Shown: positions 1 through 8,006 of the stretch, piece after piece
Layout: every line of letters starts with the position of its first letter
How positions within the stretch are numbered: the stretch's first letter is position 1
DNA from: JAFLBI01 sp964616465
Lineage (GTDB): Bacteria; Bacteroidota; Bacteroidia; Chitinophagales; Chitinophagaceae
NCBI GenBank assembly: GCA_964616465.1
Contig: CAZTTO010000005.1
Location: forward strand, 1 to 64,000
DNA: 64,000 nucleotides
Direction: 5' to 3'
Position numbers and translations under genes: made by a program
The notes under the pieces: model-generated
Told to the model about the DNA's origin: nothing
Database searches by the model: none
What the model saw: the letters and a program-made list of their open reading frames with translations, nothing else

Positions 1-47
1 CAGTCGTGGATAAAAACATTATGCTCATTGTGTTGTCTTAAAATTGC

Positions 48-181
48 ACCTAACGTTTTCGGGCTTTGCGTTCGGGCGGGTTTCGGAGCACAAAACTGTC
101 AACCAGCACTACACTTAAATAGAAGCACAAAGCTCCAAGTTTGCAAGTCACCCCGCCTGACGCAAAACCCGTGTTAGTGGC
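48..181. repeat. attC-like site A
   Basis: Imperfect inverted repeat of about 134 bases. The left core is ACCTAAC (48-54), which fits RYYYAAC, and the right core is GTTAGTGGC (173-181). The GC-rich arms around 61-80 and 151-170 pair with a few mismatches and bulges. The central loop contains CGGAGCACAAAACTGTCAAC (84-103), which recurs in site B with one difference. Size, cores and bulged stem fit an integron attC site; the true recombination strand is not settled. Confidence 0.65.
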
Positions 182-188
182 TGGCATT

Positions 189-962
189 CTATGTCCAAAT
201 GTAAGTTTCATTTTCTTCAATTGCATCAACTAATTCTTGTCTATGTGTCCATAACATTGCATGACCTGATTTTGAGATAATTTTTAGTCGTGAGTTTTTT
301 AATAATCTTTGTAGTTCTTCTGCGTGATGCTTTGGAACAGCATTATCAATTTCACCACGTACAATCAAAACATTGCAATTAATCTTGTCTAACCATTTAG
401 AACTGTCAAAATTTCTCAACTCACTTACAAAGGTCAAAACAGATTTATTACTACATTTTTGAAACATAATTTCAAACTTTTTCAGGTCATTTGAATTTGT
501 CACTCCTTCATTTTTCAACTGATTTGCCATGAGTCGAGCTAATACTCTTTTGGGTATTAGCTTAATCATTAAAGTCATTATATAGGATTCCATCTTCTCC
601 TTAATTGTCCTTGTATTATTTGAAAACGTGTTTACAAGGATAAGTCCATTTACAATGTCTGGTCGAAGCTTTGCAATTTCTTGAGCAACTGTCCCGCCTT
701 GCGAGTAGCCAAGAATTACGACTTTATTCTTGGAAAATTTATTCAAGACCGAAATTATGTCTGTGGCTGCTTCATGAATGGTAAATTCTCCATCCAACAT
801 ACCACTTTCTCCGCAACCCCTAATGTCAGGAATTACTATATTAAATTTACTTATGAATTTCTCTGTTATGAAGTCATTAAAAATCTCTCCGTCCGTAGTA
901 AGTCCGTGTATAAGCACTAATGTCTTGTCATTTGAGTCGCCATATGTTTTAAAACTTATCAT
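189..962 (-). CDS. alpha/beta hydrolase, cassette 1
   Basis: This 257-residue protein has the alpha/beta hydrolase fold. Near the N-terminus LVLIHGLTTDG forms the oxyanion-hole region, GYSQGG around residue 87 holds the nucleophilic serine, RGEIDNAVP near residue 204 supplies the acid, and SGHAMLW near the C-terminus supplies the histidine, so the catalytic triad looks complete. There is no signal peptide, so it should be cytoplasmic. The substrate is unknown; esterases, lactonases and C-C hydrolases share these motifs. It is the only gene between sites A and B, ends 7 bases from site A and starts 21 bases from site B, which is the tight packing expected of a gene cassette. Confidence 0.85.
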   Translation of the reverse strand: MISFKTYGDSNDKTLVLIHGLTTDGEIFNDFITEKFISKFNIVIPDIRGCGESGMLDGEFTIHEAATDIISVLNKFSKNKVVILGYSQGGTVAQEIAKLRPDIVNGLILVNTFSNNTRTIKEKMESYIMTLMIKLIPKRVLARLMANQLKNEGVTNSNDLKKFEIMFQKCSNKSVLTFVSELRNFDSSKWLDKINCNVLIVRGEIDNAVPKHHAEELQRLLKNSRLKIISKSGHAMLWTHRQELVDAIEENETYIWT

Positions 963-982
963 TGTCGATGTCCTTTATGCTT

Positions 983-1118
983 GCCACTAACGGTTTGCGG
1001 CTTTGCGAAGAAGCGGATTTCGGAGCTCAAAACTGTCAACATAGTACAAAAGTTGATGAGAGGTAGAATGTTCAATTAACCACTGAACCCGCTTTTTTGC
1101 AAAACCGCTGTTACCTGC
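983..1118. repeat. attC-like site B
   Basis: Imperfect inverted repeat of about 136 bases with left core GCCACTAAC (983-991) and right core GTTACCTGC (1110-1118). The arms (GGTTTGCGGCTTTGCGAAGAAGCG against the segment ending TTTTTTGCAAAACCGC) pair with mismatches. The loop repeats the site A sequence CGGAGCTCAAAACTGTCAAC at 1021-1040 and shares AGTACAAAAGTT (1043-1054) with site C. Immediately to the right, GCTGGC followed by TTCT and TCCA resembles the sequence just right of site A. Confidence 0.65.
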
Positions 1119-1189
1119 TGGCCTTCTGTCCATTGTGTCGTTGTAACCCTTGCCAATATTGAGTTTTCGTGTCATTCTATGCTGTGTTT

Positions 1190-1330
1190 GTCGGGCTGTG
1201 TGTCGGTGTATTTTTATTTTTTTTAAGCGTTGGGAAATTTTTTAAAAACAATTTTGTCAGCGTTGGCAAAGCAAGCTCTTTTGCAATTTTTGGTCTGTGC
1301 CTTGGCTTGTGCGAATTGCAAATGTGCTTG
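1190..1330. repeat. non-coding cassette-end repeat, left copy
   Basis: Non-coding tract between site B and the DUF6804-like gene. AGCTCTTTTG (1274), TTGGCTTGTG (1302) and CAAATGTGC (1319) occur in the same order, strand and similar spacing as at 7166, 7189 and 7212 at the other end of cassette 2. The two tracts are diverged copies of one element; its role is unknown. Confidence 0.5.
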
Positions 1331-1333
1331 CTA

Positions 1334-1645
1334 TTAGCGTGGGCTTTCCTTTGGTTTCATAAATATTGAAATTAAAAGACCTATTCCAACTACTACGTCA
1401 ACTATGTTCCACATTTGTCTGCCAAGTGCAATTTTGAAAAATGGTTGAATTAGCAATGCAAGTCCACCGTAAATAATCATTTCCGTCTGTCTTCCTTGTT
1501 CGTTTGCCTTATATGCTAAAACTGCAAAGCCTATTAGACTTGCTAACCTTACAAACTGATAATAACCATAAGGCATATTTGCCAAACAAAGGAAAAATAA
1601 AATCGCTAAGATGATTTTGATTATATTATTCAAACTTAAGTTCAT
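1334..1645 (-). CDS. small membrane protein, DUF6804-like
   Basis: 103 residues with about four hydrophobic segments (roughly 8-24, 27-45, 54-72, 78-95), so an integral membrane protein. The segment MPYGYYQFVRLAS and the short helices around it resemble the uncharacterised DUF6804 family. It is the last gene of the cassette 2 operon, and its start overlaps the end of the TerB-like gene by 20 bases, so the two are probably translationally coupled. No function can be assigned. Confidence 0.7.
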   Translation of the reverse strand: MNLSLNNIIKIILAILFFLCLANMPYGYYQFVRLASLIGFAVLAYKANEQGRQTEMIIYGGLALLIQPFFKIALGRQMWNIVDVVVGIGLLISIFMKPKESPR

Positions 1646-2084
1646 CCGTAAATTCTTGATGTAAACCGTAATTGTGAAAGTCTATTAAATAATTCATTTG
1701 TTTAGGAAACTTTGAAATAATTGTTTCCTCACTTGTTTTCAATTTTGACTTAACCATTTGTAGAAATTTAATTTCACTCGGTTCAACCTTTTCATCTGAT
1801 TCGATTGCCCGAATTAAAACTTCAATAAGCAGTAATTCCTGATTGTCATTTAGATTAGCAACTGCGACTTCTTGCAAATAATCATTAATTGCTGTTGAAC
1901 CTTTTTCCTTAATAGTATTGAGTGTTTCTTCAAGTGGTTCCTCAAAGTCAAAACCCATAAAGTAAATTTCGTTTTCAGCCATATTTCTTATTTCAGAAAT
2001 TTCTGATTCTTCTATACTGCCATCACAGGCAATGACCGAAACTGCTGATTTAAGCAGTAGGTTTTGAAATGCTTCAGTTTTCAT
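1626..2084 (-). CDS. TerB-like acidic helical protein
   Basis: 152 residues, all-helical and acidic. The N-terminal part (LLKSAVSVIACDGSIEESEI, residues about 10-29) has the D-G-x-I-x-x-x-E pattern typical of TerB/co-chaperone-like domains, in which acidic residues can bind metal. A second copy of the pattern follows (AIESDEKVEPSEIKFL, around 94-109). TerB domains occur in tellurite-resistance and phage-defence type operons and beside DnaJ or Hsp70 proteins. It overlaps the Hsp70 gene upstream by 4 bases (ATGA) and the membrane protein gene downstream, so all three should be on one transcript. Family call is from pattern only. Confidence 0.65.
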   Translation of the reverse strand: MKTEAFQNLLLKSAVSVIACDGSIEESEISEIRNMAENEIYFMGFDFEEPLEETLNTIKEKGSTAINDYLQEVAVANLNDNQELLLIEVLIRAIESDEKVEPSEIKFLQMVKSKLKTSEETIISKFPKQMNYLIDFHNYGLHQEFTDELKFE

Positions 2085-4579
2085 AATCCAAATCCAATTT
2101 TAGTTGTAACTTGTTCTTTAGCTCCTCTTGGCAATAAATCAAGTAAGCCGAAATTTATTTCTCTTAGTCTATCCCAATTTTGACTTTCTACAGCAAACTT
2201 ACCAGCATCAATAAGGCTTTTTGCTTGTGTTTGGTCATTCATTTTTGGTTGTTCCCCTTTTAGCCAATTGAAAATTCCAGTTAAAAAATCAGGAGTTCGC
2301 CATCTTATTTGCCAAATAATGCTTTGAAGTTCATCAGACTTTTCTTGAATTTTAATTGGACTGTTAGTCGACATAAAAGCCTCTTCTTGAGAAACAATAT
2401 CATTGTATATTTTTCTTTCGTGGTCGTTGCCGCTATCATCAAGAAGTTTTAAGCACTCAGTTTTCGTTTCGAAATAATGTTCTTTTACCTTTTGAATCCT
2501 TTTGTGTTTGGTAGCACTATCAATCTCCTGTGCTATTTTACGTTTCTTATCCTCCAATTGATAACGTTTATCTGTTACATCGTCTGATGTGAGGCTTTCC
2601 GTTTCTTCGGCAACAACATCCATCTCCCTTTTCAGTTTGGATAAAGCACTTGCAGTTTCATAATCTTCTTTTTCAGTAGCTTGTTCGATTTCTTCATCTA
2701 ACTTTTCAGATAAATCTTCAACTTGGTCTTTGAGCATTTCAACTGGAGTATGTCTTTCTTTAGGGTTAAATGTCTCCTTGAACTCTTGGTCGGCCATATT
2801 TAAATATGCTGCGACAGTTAAATCTTGTGATTCAGATAATGAAATCGTTATTTCTATATCAGAACCTTTTGAAATATCTCTTTTTAAGTTCTTACCTGTT
2901 ATTCCAATAAATCCGATACTTTTATTTGCTTCAGGTAAAGCAAGGTGTGAACCTTGTAATATGTTAATACGTATGTCATTTTCTTCACTTCCTTTGACAA
3001 TTGTTTTATTTATCGGAAAAGTCAATGTCCGTTTAGTAGGTAATATTGTGTTCCGTTGAAATATCAATGCAAGTCGTGTTTGACCAGGGTTGTCATAATC
3101 ATCTACTTCTAAGCAAATATCTTCTGGCAACGGCTGTCCGCTAATGCCAAAGCCGCTGTTAATTCCAATGGGTTCGATGTCCGTTTCTACAACATTATTT
3201 AAGCTGTCATAAACGGTTAAAGTAAAGAAGTTGTAAGCATTTTCAACTAATGGCAAATCTTCGCTTATTCGCTCAGAGAGTTTCTTCAAACCTGAATCAA
3301 AACCACCATCTTGTCTAACTATTTTGTAAAATAGACCTTCGGTGTCTCCCGTTACTCTTGCAGCGAACAATTCGTCCTTCTCTTTAGATGCTTTATTGTA
3401 ACTAGCCTTTATTGATAATGCAGTTTTCTTTTGTTGTTTGTCTGTTTTTGAAATTTCCTTTTGTTTAGTTGCTGCATAGTAAGCAGCACCAACTGCAACG
3501 GCTGTCGTTGGGTCAATTTCACAATTTGCAGGTATTTGTAATATTTCTTCAACTCTTTGTCTTACATAGGGAATATATGTAGAACCACCAACCATTAATG
3601 TAAATTGAATATCCTTTGAACCAAGTGAGTTTCTCGTCAAAATAGTTTTTATCATTTCAATTGTTCCATCAACAGAAGATTTTATTAGTTCGTTAAATTC
3701 TGAACGTGTGATTGTAATTTCAAAATCTACCTCGTTTCTTTCTTCATCTTCAAAACCATCTACCACGATTTCAGCCGATGTAACTGCCGATAATCTGATT
3801 TTTGCTTCTTCAGCTCTGCTTAAAAGAACGTAGTATTTAGAATTGTATTTACCCGATGCACTTTTCATTTCATCTTCTAAATTGTCAAATGAAAATTGAG
3901 CATTTATCTTTGGGATAACCAGTTTATCAACAATCATTTGGTCTATATCTGCACCACCTAAGAAGTTGTTTCCTTCGTGGTCAATTACTTTCATTTCACC
4001 ATCTTTAATTTTAATTAAAGCAACATCAAATGTTCCTCCGCCAAAATCATAAACGAGCCATTGACCGTCAGTAAGTTCCTTTGACTTTTTCATATTGGCA
4101 TATGCTAAACTTGCTGCAATTGGCTCTTGTAATAGAACAACTTGTTTGAAACCCGCTTGATAACCCGCTTCCTTTGTTGCATTAGATTGAATTAAATCAA
4201 ATGAAGCAGGAATGGTAATTACTACAGATTCTAAATTATCACCGGTGTTAACAAAAGTTTTAAGTTCTTTCAGAACCTGTGCCGATAGTTCAATTGGAGT
4301 TACTGAACGATTCTGTGATTTAATAGGGAAACTTTCAGACGTTCCCATTTTACGTTTGAAAAATGCTTGTGTAAAGGCATCTTTCTTTTGTTTTCCAAAC
4401 ATTACTTTGGCTTGGCTACCAACAATAATTTTGTCTTTTTGATAGCAAACAACAGAAGGGAGTGTTGCTCTTCCATAATCCAATGGATTATTAAAAACGA
4501 TTACTTCACCTTTAACAAATTTGGCAATAGCTGAATTTGTAGTGCCTAGGTCGATTCCGAAATTGATTGTATTTTCCAT
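2081..4579 (-). CDS. divergent Hsp70-family chaperone with long coiled-coil C-terminus
   Basis: 832 residues, much longer than DnaK (about 640). The N-terminal ATPase is intact: FGIDLGTTNSA (phosphate 1, residues 7-17), LVYDFGGGTFDVALIK (phosphate 2, about 172-187) and LMVGGSTYIP (adenosine, about 326-335). After about residue 380 the peptide-binding region is poorly conserved. A charged helical region around 620-760 contains EEIEQATEKEDYETASALSK, similar to the UVR motif of UvrB/UvrC and ClpC-type proteins. The C-terminal 60 residues look helical. It is encoded with GrpE-like and J-like proteins just upstream, so it probably works with dedicated co-chaperones rather than replacing housekeeping DnaK. 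Confidence 0.85.
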   Translation of the reverse strand: MENTINFGIDLGTTNSAIAKFVKGEVIVFNNPLDYGRATLPSVVCYQKDKIIVGSQAKVMFGKQKKDAFTQAFFKRKMGTSESFPIKSQNRSVTPIELSAQVLKELKTFVNTGDNLESVVITIPASFDLIQSNATKEAGYQAGFKQVVLLQEPIAASLAYANMKKSKELTDGQWLVYDFGGGTFDVALIKIKDGEMKVIDHEGNNFLGGADIDQMIVDKLVIPKINAQFSFDNLEDEMKSASGKYNSKYYVLLSRAEEAKIRLSAVTSAEIVVDGFEDEERNEVDFEITITRSEFNELIKSSVDGTIEMIKTILTRNSLGSKDIQFTLMVGGSTYIPYVRQRVEEILQIPANCEIDPTTAVAVGAAYYAATKQKEISKTDKQQKKTALSIKASYNKASKEKDELFAARVTGDTEGLFYKIVRQDGGFDSGLKKLSERISEDLPLVENAYNFFTLTVYDSLNNVVETDIEPIGINSGFGISGQPLPEDICLEVDDYDNPGQTRLALIFQRNTILPTKRTLTFPINKTIVKGSEENDIRINILQGSHLALPEANKSIGFIGITGKNLKRDISKGSDIEITISLSESQDLTVAAYLNMADQEFKETFNPKERHTPVEMLKDQVEDLSEKLDEEIEQATEKEDYETASALSKLKREMDVVAEETESLTSDDVTDKRYQLEDKKRKIAQEIDSATKHKRIQKVKEHYFETKTECLKLLDDSGNDHERKIYNDIVSQEEAFMSTNSPIKIQEKSDELQSIIWQIRWRTPDFLTGIFNWLKGEQPKMNDQTQAKSLIDAGKFAVESQNWDRLREINFGLLDLLPRGAKEQVTTKIGFGL

Positions 4580-4598
4580 TATGTGAATGATTTAAAGA

Positions 4599-4946
4599 TT
4601 AAGATTTTGATTCTGCAACAACGATTCCTTTTCTAGCAATTAAGGTTATTCCTCCTTTTCTGTATCTAACAATTGGTTTTATTACCTCTGTAATTATAAG
4701 ATTGTCGGCAGAATTACCCGCTATACTCGCTTCAATATCAGTCCGTGTTTCGTTGTATGGCTCACCAATCGGATTATGGTAAACTAAACCACCGTCCGTT
4801 TCTAGCTGTTCAAATATTTCTTTTAGCCTTGTAATATTTCGGCTTATTGAATTGGATTCGGTAAGGTTTTCAACCTTTTTTTCAATTTCAAAAACTTGGT
4901 CTAGCAAGTCGATGTAAATTTTTGGCACTTTTATTTGTTCGTTCAT
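4599..4946 (-). CDS. short GrpE-like nucleotide-exchange factor
   Basis: 115 residues. The C-terminal half (NPIGEPYNETRTDIEASIAG, about 59-78, then a beta-rich tail with IVRYRKGGITLIARKGIVVV-like spacing) matches the layout of the GrpE beta-domain, including the G-E-P-[FY] turn and the closing hydrophobic strand. The long N-terminal coiled coil of classical GrpE (about 190 residues in total) is reduced to one helix of about 45 residues. It lies 19 bases upstream of the Hsp70 gene on the same strand, which supports a role as its exchange factor. The assignment rests on this weak similarity and on context. Confidence 0.6.
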   Translation of the reverse strand: MNEQIKVPKIYIDLLDQVFEIEKKVENLTESNSISRNITRLKEIFEQLETDGGLVYHNPIGEPYNETRTDIEASIAGNSADNLIITEVIKPIVRYRKGGITLIARKGIVVAESKS

Positions 4947-4957
4947 ATTTTTTATTT

Positions 4958-6562
4958 TTATGCACTTGGTTTAGAAAATGTCCATCCTTCTCTTATTCTG
5001 TCAATAAGTAAAGGATGTTTTGATAATGTTGATTCTGACGAGTCTTTAATACCGCTACTGCTAACCTGATTGCCTTCAATTATTTTTCCAACTATCCAGC
5101 CTGCAACCGCTCCTATAATACCGCCAATTATGAAATGCTCACCATCTGTCATAGCACCAATTATTACACCTAATGCTAATGCTACAAGGAATATCAGTGA
5201 AAACTTCTGACTGCCTTTAGAATGAATTTCTTTACAACTTCTGCATCTAGGAATAGTAACATCAGTGTAAGAAAATTGAACACGTCTTGGGAAATAGCTT
5301 CTATATGTTTCCTTATAGATGGTTTGTGAAATGCCACAATTGTCTTCTGGTGGATATTTCTCACAGAAATGACATACTAAAACACCTTTATACTTCTTTT
5401 CTAACTCTTCAAGTTCTGTTTTATCCTGCTTGAATTTCAACTTTGCATCATCACTTCCATTGATTTGTAATGCAAATGAAATCAATGCTAAAGAGGATTT
5501 TATATCGTTCTGCTTGTTCCAACAAGATATAGAAAGACTCCTAATTGAATAACCGATTTGTGTTCTTATTTCGTTTGCAAAAGAAGGTAAAGCATTAAGT
5601 TCTGTTAAGGTAACTATCTGTTTAATTTTGTCTAGCGAATCAGAAGCGTGAACACTTTTATTTTCTACACTTTTTATTAGATTTTGAATTGTAATAAGTA
5701 TAGATGCCCATTTTTTTAAGGTTGGTGCATTTTTTTCTTGCTCAATTCTTTCTTCGTGTTTTTTCTTTACTATGTCATAGTTTTTTTGAAAAGTCGGTTT
5801 GTTGACACTTTCAATATTTAACTCAAGTAAATGTTCTAACAAGTGCAAAGAAACCGATGTTGTATTAAATTCATTCCAAATAGCTAATTGCAAGAAATTT
5901 ATTGCGGCTGCAATTTTATTTATCTGACTTTGAAAATATGCTGGTAATTGATTAAGTGTTTCCGTTGGAAATAAAGCAACTATTAAATCAATAATTTCAT
6001 CTATGTCATCATCTGAATATTCAGATTCTTCATTTTTTATCTCTTTAGTTAAAGAGTCGATTTGTTGAATCCTGTTTTGAATTTCAATACTCAAACTCTT
6101 AAATGCAACATTTAGGTCTGCTGTGCTAATAAGGGTTTGTGTTCTTAAAATGCTTCTGAGTTTCTCTGAATCCTCATCAACAAATGCTTTCAATATAGCT
6201 TTATTAAATTTCGGAGCAAAGAAAGGACTGATGAATTTTATGAATTCTGGAAGTTTGTAAATGCTCTCTTGTTTGAATGATGTAAAAAGTTTTTCATTAC
6301 CATTTACAAGAAAATCATTTAGAAGATTATTCTTTGCTAAATGAGAATAGAACTCTAAAGCGTTTGGACTTTCTAACTCATCTATTACTTTTTCACAATC
6401 AGTTTTTGTAAGTGATAGTCCTTTGTATTGGAAATGACCATTTTCAGAAAGGTCTATTTCGGCAAAAAGTTTACGTTTTGCCTTTTTAATCAATGAATTA
6501 TCAACTGCCGAAATTTCGGAAGTATCTAATTCAAGAATTTCTACAGGGTTAATGAATTGCAT
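4958..6562 (-). CDS. J-domain-like zinc-ribbon membrane protein
   Basis: 534 residues. The start (INPVEILELD, then a helix rich in lysine, IKKAKRKLFAEID) resembles helices I-II of a J-domain, but no HPD tripeptide is visible, so at best it is a J-like protein. The middle is long and helical. At about 395-445 four cysteines in CHFCEKYP and CRSCKEIH form a probable zinc ribbon, and at about 455-495 two glycine-rich membrane helices follow (GVIIGAMTDG, IGGIIGAVAGWIVGKII). This layout suggests a membrane-anchored targeting partner for the neighbouring Hsp70. The gene lies 11 bases upstream of the GrpE-like gene. Confidence 0.6.
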   Translation of the reverse strand: MQFINPVEILELDTSEISAVDNSLIKKAKRKLFAEIDLSENGHFQYKGLSLTKTDCEKVIDELESPNALEFYSHLAKNNLLNDFLVNGNEKLFTSFKQESIYKLPEFIKFISPFFAPKFNKAILKAFVDEDSEKLRSILRTQTLISTADLNVAFKSLSIEIQNRIQQIDSLTKEIKNEESEYSDDDIDEIIDLIVALFPTETLNQLPAYFQSQINKIAAAINFLQLAIWNEFNTTSVSLHLLEHLLELNIESVNKPTFQKNYDIVKKKHEERIEQEKNAPTLKKWASILITIQNLIKSVENKSVHASDSLDKIKQIVTLTELNALPSFANEIRTQIGYSIRSLSISCWNKQNDIKSSLALISFALQINGSDDAKLKFKQDKTELEELEKKYKGVLVCHFCEKYPPEDNCGISQTIYKETYRSYFPRRVQFSYTDVTIPRCRSCKEIHSKGSQKFSLIFLVALALGVIIGAMTDGEHFIIGGIIGAVAGWIVGKIIEGNQVSSSGIKDSSESTLSKHPLLIDRIREGWTFSKPSA

Positions 6563-6567
6563 AGCTT

Positions 6568-7119
6568 TTATCTTCTTTTAGTTACTATAAAAAATTGCCA
6601 AGTGTAACCTATATTACTCTCCATATATTCTGTGCCGATGTTTGGTATAACACCAGGGGCAGAGGCACGGTAATTATATGTTCCTGGGCTTAATGTTAAT
6701 GTTCGTTTTTGCTTTGGTGAAAAAGTGTATGTTTCACTATTGAGTTTCAGTGTTAGGGTTAATGAAGTATTGTTGAAAATTTCAATTTCAGGATTGTAAG
6801 TCGAAGTTTTACCGCTTGGGGTAAACAGACCTCTTTCATTTTTTTTAACTAGGTCTCCAAGTTTTACAAACGACTTATGTATATATCCTTCCTTGTCCGT
6901 TGCAATGTCAATTATATTGTAGAAATCATTTTCCGTCTCAAGGGATACAATAAATATTTGTGTTCCCGGTTTCAACGATGAAATTACTCCATAGTCTGTG
7001 CCCGGTCCTTGTCGAAAGTTTACCTGTTTTGTGACCCAGCCTAAATAGGATTGACTGAAACCTATTGATGATGTCAGTAAGAAAAGTGTTAAGATGAATA
7101 GGTTTTTTATATGCAACAA
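6568..7119 (-). CDS. secreted SH3-domain protein
   Basis: About 183 residues if translation begins at the TTG at 7119-7117. This start puts a normal signal peptide (LFILTLFLLTSSIGFSQ) at the N-terminus; the reading frame stays open to 7356 but that part is repeat-derived non-coding sequence. Residues about 25-85 form a bacterial SH3-like domain (VNFRQGPGTDYGVISSLKPG). The C-terminal part is beta-rich (LTLKLNSETYTFSPKQKRTL). It is the first gene of the cassette 2 operon, 5 bases before the J-like gene. It should be exported to the periplasm or surface. Its link to the cytoplasmic chaperones is unclear. Confidence 0.7.
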   Translation of the reverse strand: MLHIKNLFILTLFLLTSSIGFSQSYLGWVTKQVNFRQGPGTDYGVISSLKPGTQIFIVSLETENDFYNIIDIATDKEGYIHKSFVKLGDLVKKNERGLFTPSGKTSTYNPEIEIFNNTSLTLTLKLNSETYTFSPKQKRTLTLSPGTYNYRASAPGVIPNIGTEYMESNIGYTWQFFIVTKRR

Positions 7120-7124
7120 GATTA

Positions 7125-7330
7125 TTGAATTTTCTCTTTGTTCTGTCCGTGCGTAGGCAAAAAATAGCTCTTTTGGTTTTGCGAAGGGTTGGCTTGTGTG
7201 TCGGGCAAAACCAAATGTGCCATTTGTGCGGCTGGCCAAAATTGTTTTTAAAAAATGTGCGGTGGGAAAAAATAAAAATACAGAAGGGTTGGCTTTTGGG
7301 TAGGCTGTCTGAAAGTTCATTTGTCCCGTT
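7125..7330. repeat. non-coding cassette-end repeat, right copy
   Basis: Upstream region of the SH3 gene. It shares AGCTCTTTTG (7166), TTGGCTTGTG (7189) and CAAATGTGC (7212) in order with 1274-1327. It probably contains the promoter of the minus-strand operon, but I see no clear -7/-33 pair. Confidence 0.5.
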
Positions 7331-7381
7331 ACTTTATTTTTATTTCTGTCGTTCATTCTTGCTGTGTCGTATTTTAGGCTT

Positions 7382-7516
7382 GCTGGTAACGGTAAAGCAT
7401 TGGCGAAGAAGGGGCTTTATAGCACTTCGCTCAATGACAGTACAAAAGTTAAATTAATAAACAAAGGCTCAATAACATTCGTCTGCCCCTTTTTTGCCAA
7501 TGCAATGTTATGTGCC
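7382..7516. repeat. attC-like site C
   Basis: Inverted repeat of about 135 bases. The left arm (GCTGGTAAC at 7382-7390, then AAGCATTGGCGAAGAAGGGGC) pairs well with the right arm ending GTTATGTGCC (7507-7516). The loop shares AGTACAAAAGTT (7439-7450) with site B. Confidence 0.65.
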
Positions 7517-7532
7517 GTATTTTTATCAATCT

Positions 7533-7862
7533 ATGGGACTAAATATTATTGTATATAAGATAGTTGAAAAAACTATGGAAGAAGGGTGGCATAATAATCT
7601 TGTGCCTTATTATAAAGTTGAACGTCAAGACTGGTTTGATAGTTTAAGATTATCTGGCGACAAAGACTTTGTAACCGAAAACGAATTTGTTGCTTATGAT
7701 GAAAACGATGAAGAGGGCAGAGATTATGTCCGCCCAAAAGATTTTAGTAAGTGCCGTGAATGGATAAATGAAAATGTAATAGAGAGTAATCGTCAAAGAT
7801 TATTAAAAGCATTAGATTTCTTTGAAAAAGATAAAGACCTTGTGTTTTTGTGGTCTTGGTAA
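7533..7862 (+). CDS. hypothetical protein, cassette 3
   Basis: 109 residues, acidic, soluble, no signal peptide or membrane helix. I chose the ATG at 7533 because the in-frame upstream codons lie inside site C; a second ATG at 7575 is possible. The sequence is rich in W, D and E (WFDSLRLSGDKDFV, DENDEEGRDYVRP), and resembles small single-gene proteins of unknown function seen in cassettes. It is the only gene between site C and the half site D and runs opposite to the other cassette genes. Confidence 0.6.
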   Translation: MGLNIIVYKIVEKTMEEGWHNNLVPYYKVERQDWFDSLRLSGDKDFVTENEFVAYDENDEEGRDYVRPKDFSKCREWINENVIESNRQRLLKALDFFEKDKDLVFLWSW

Positions 7863-7865
7863 TAT

Positions 7866-7950
7866 GGCACATAACTCATTAATACACGCTGTAACTATAT
7901 TTCTTGTATAGTACACTTCGCATGAATACCAATAAGTTAGTTCTATACAA
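7866..7950. other. half site D, possible attI-like end of array
   Basis: GGCACATAAC (7866-7875) is the exact reverse complement of the right core of site C, so it closes cassette 3. The expected second arm is not obvious. TTGTATAG (7904-7911) and CTATACAA (7943-7950) form an 8-base inverted repeat with a 31-base loop between the gene and the recombinase. This could be the recombinase-proximal attachment site, but that is a guess. Confidence 0.35.
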
Positions 7951-8006
7951 AATTAGATTGTTATAGGAATAATCCAATCGGTGAAGTGGTGTTTGTGGTA
8001 GTAATC

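Noticed and set aside
6568..7356. Longer start for the SH3 protein at 7356
   Set aside because: The extra 79 residues come from the repeat tract and would bury the signal peptide inside the protein.
7125..7558. Plus-strand frames overlapping site C and the SH3 gene upstream region
   Set aside because: They run through the cassette-end repeat and the attC-like site, so they are chance frames.
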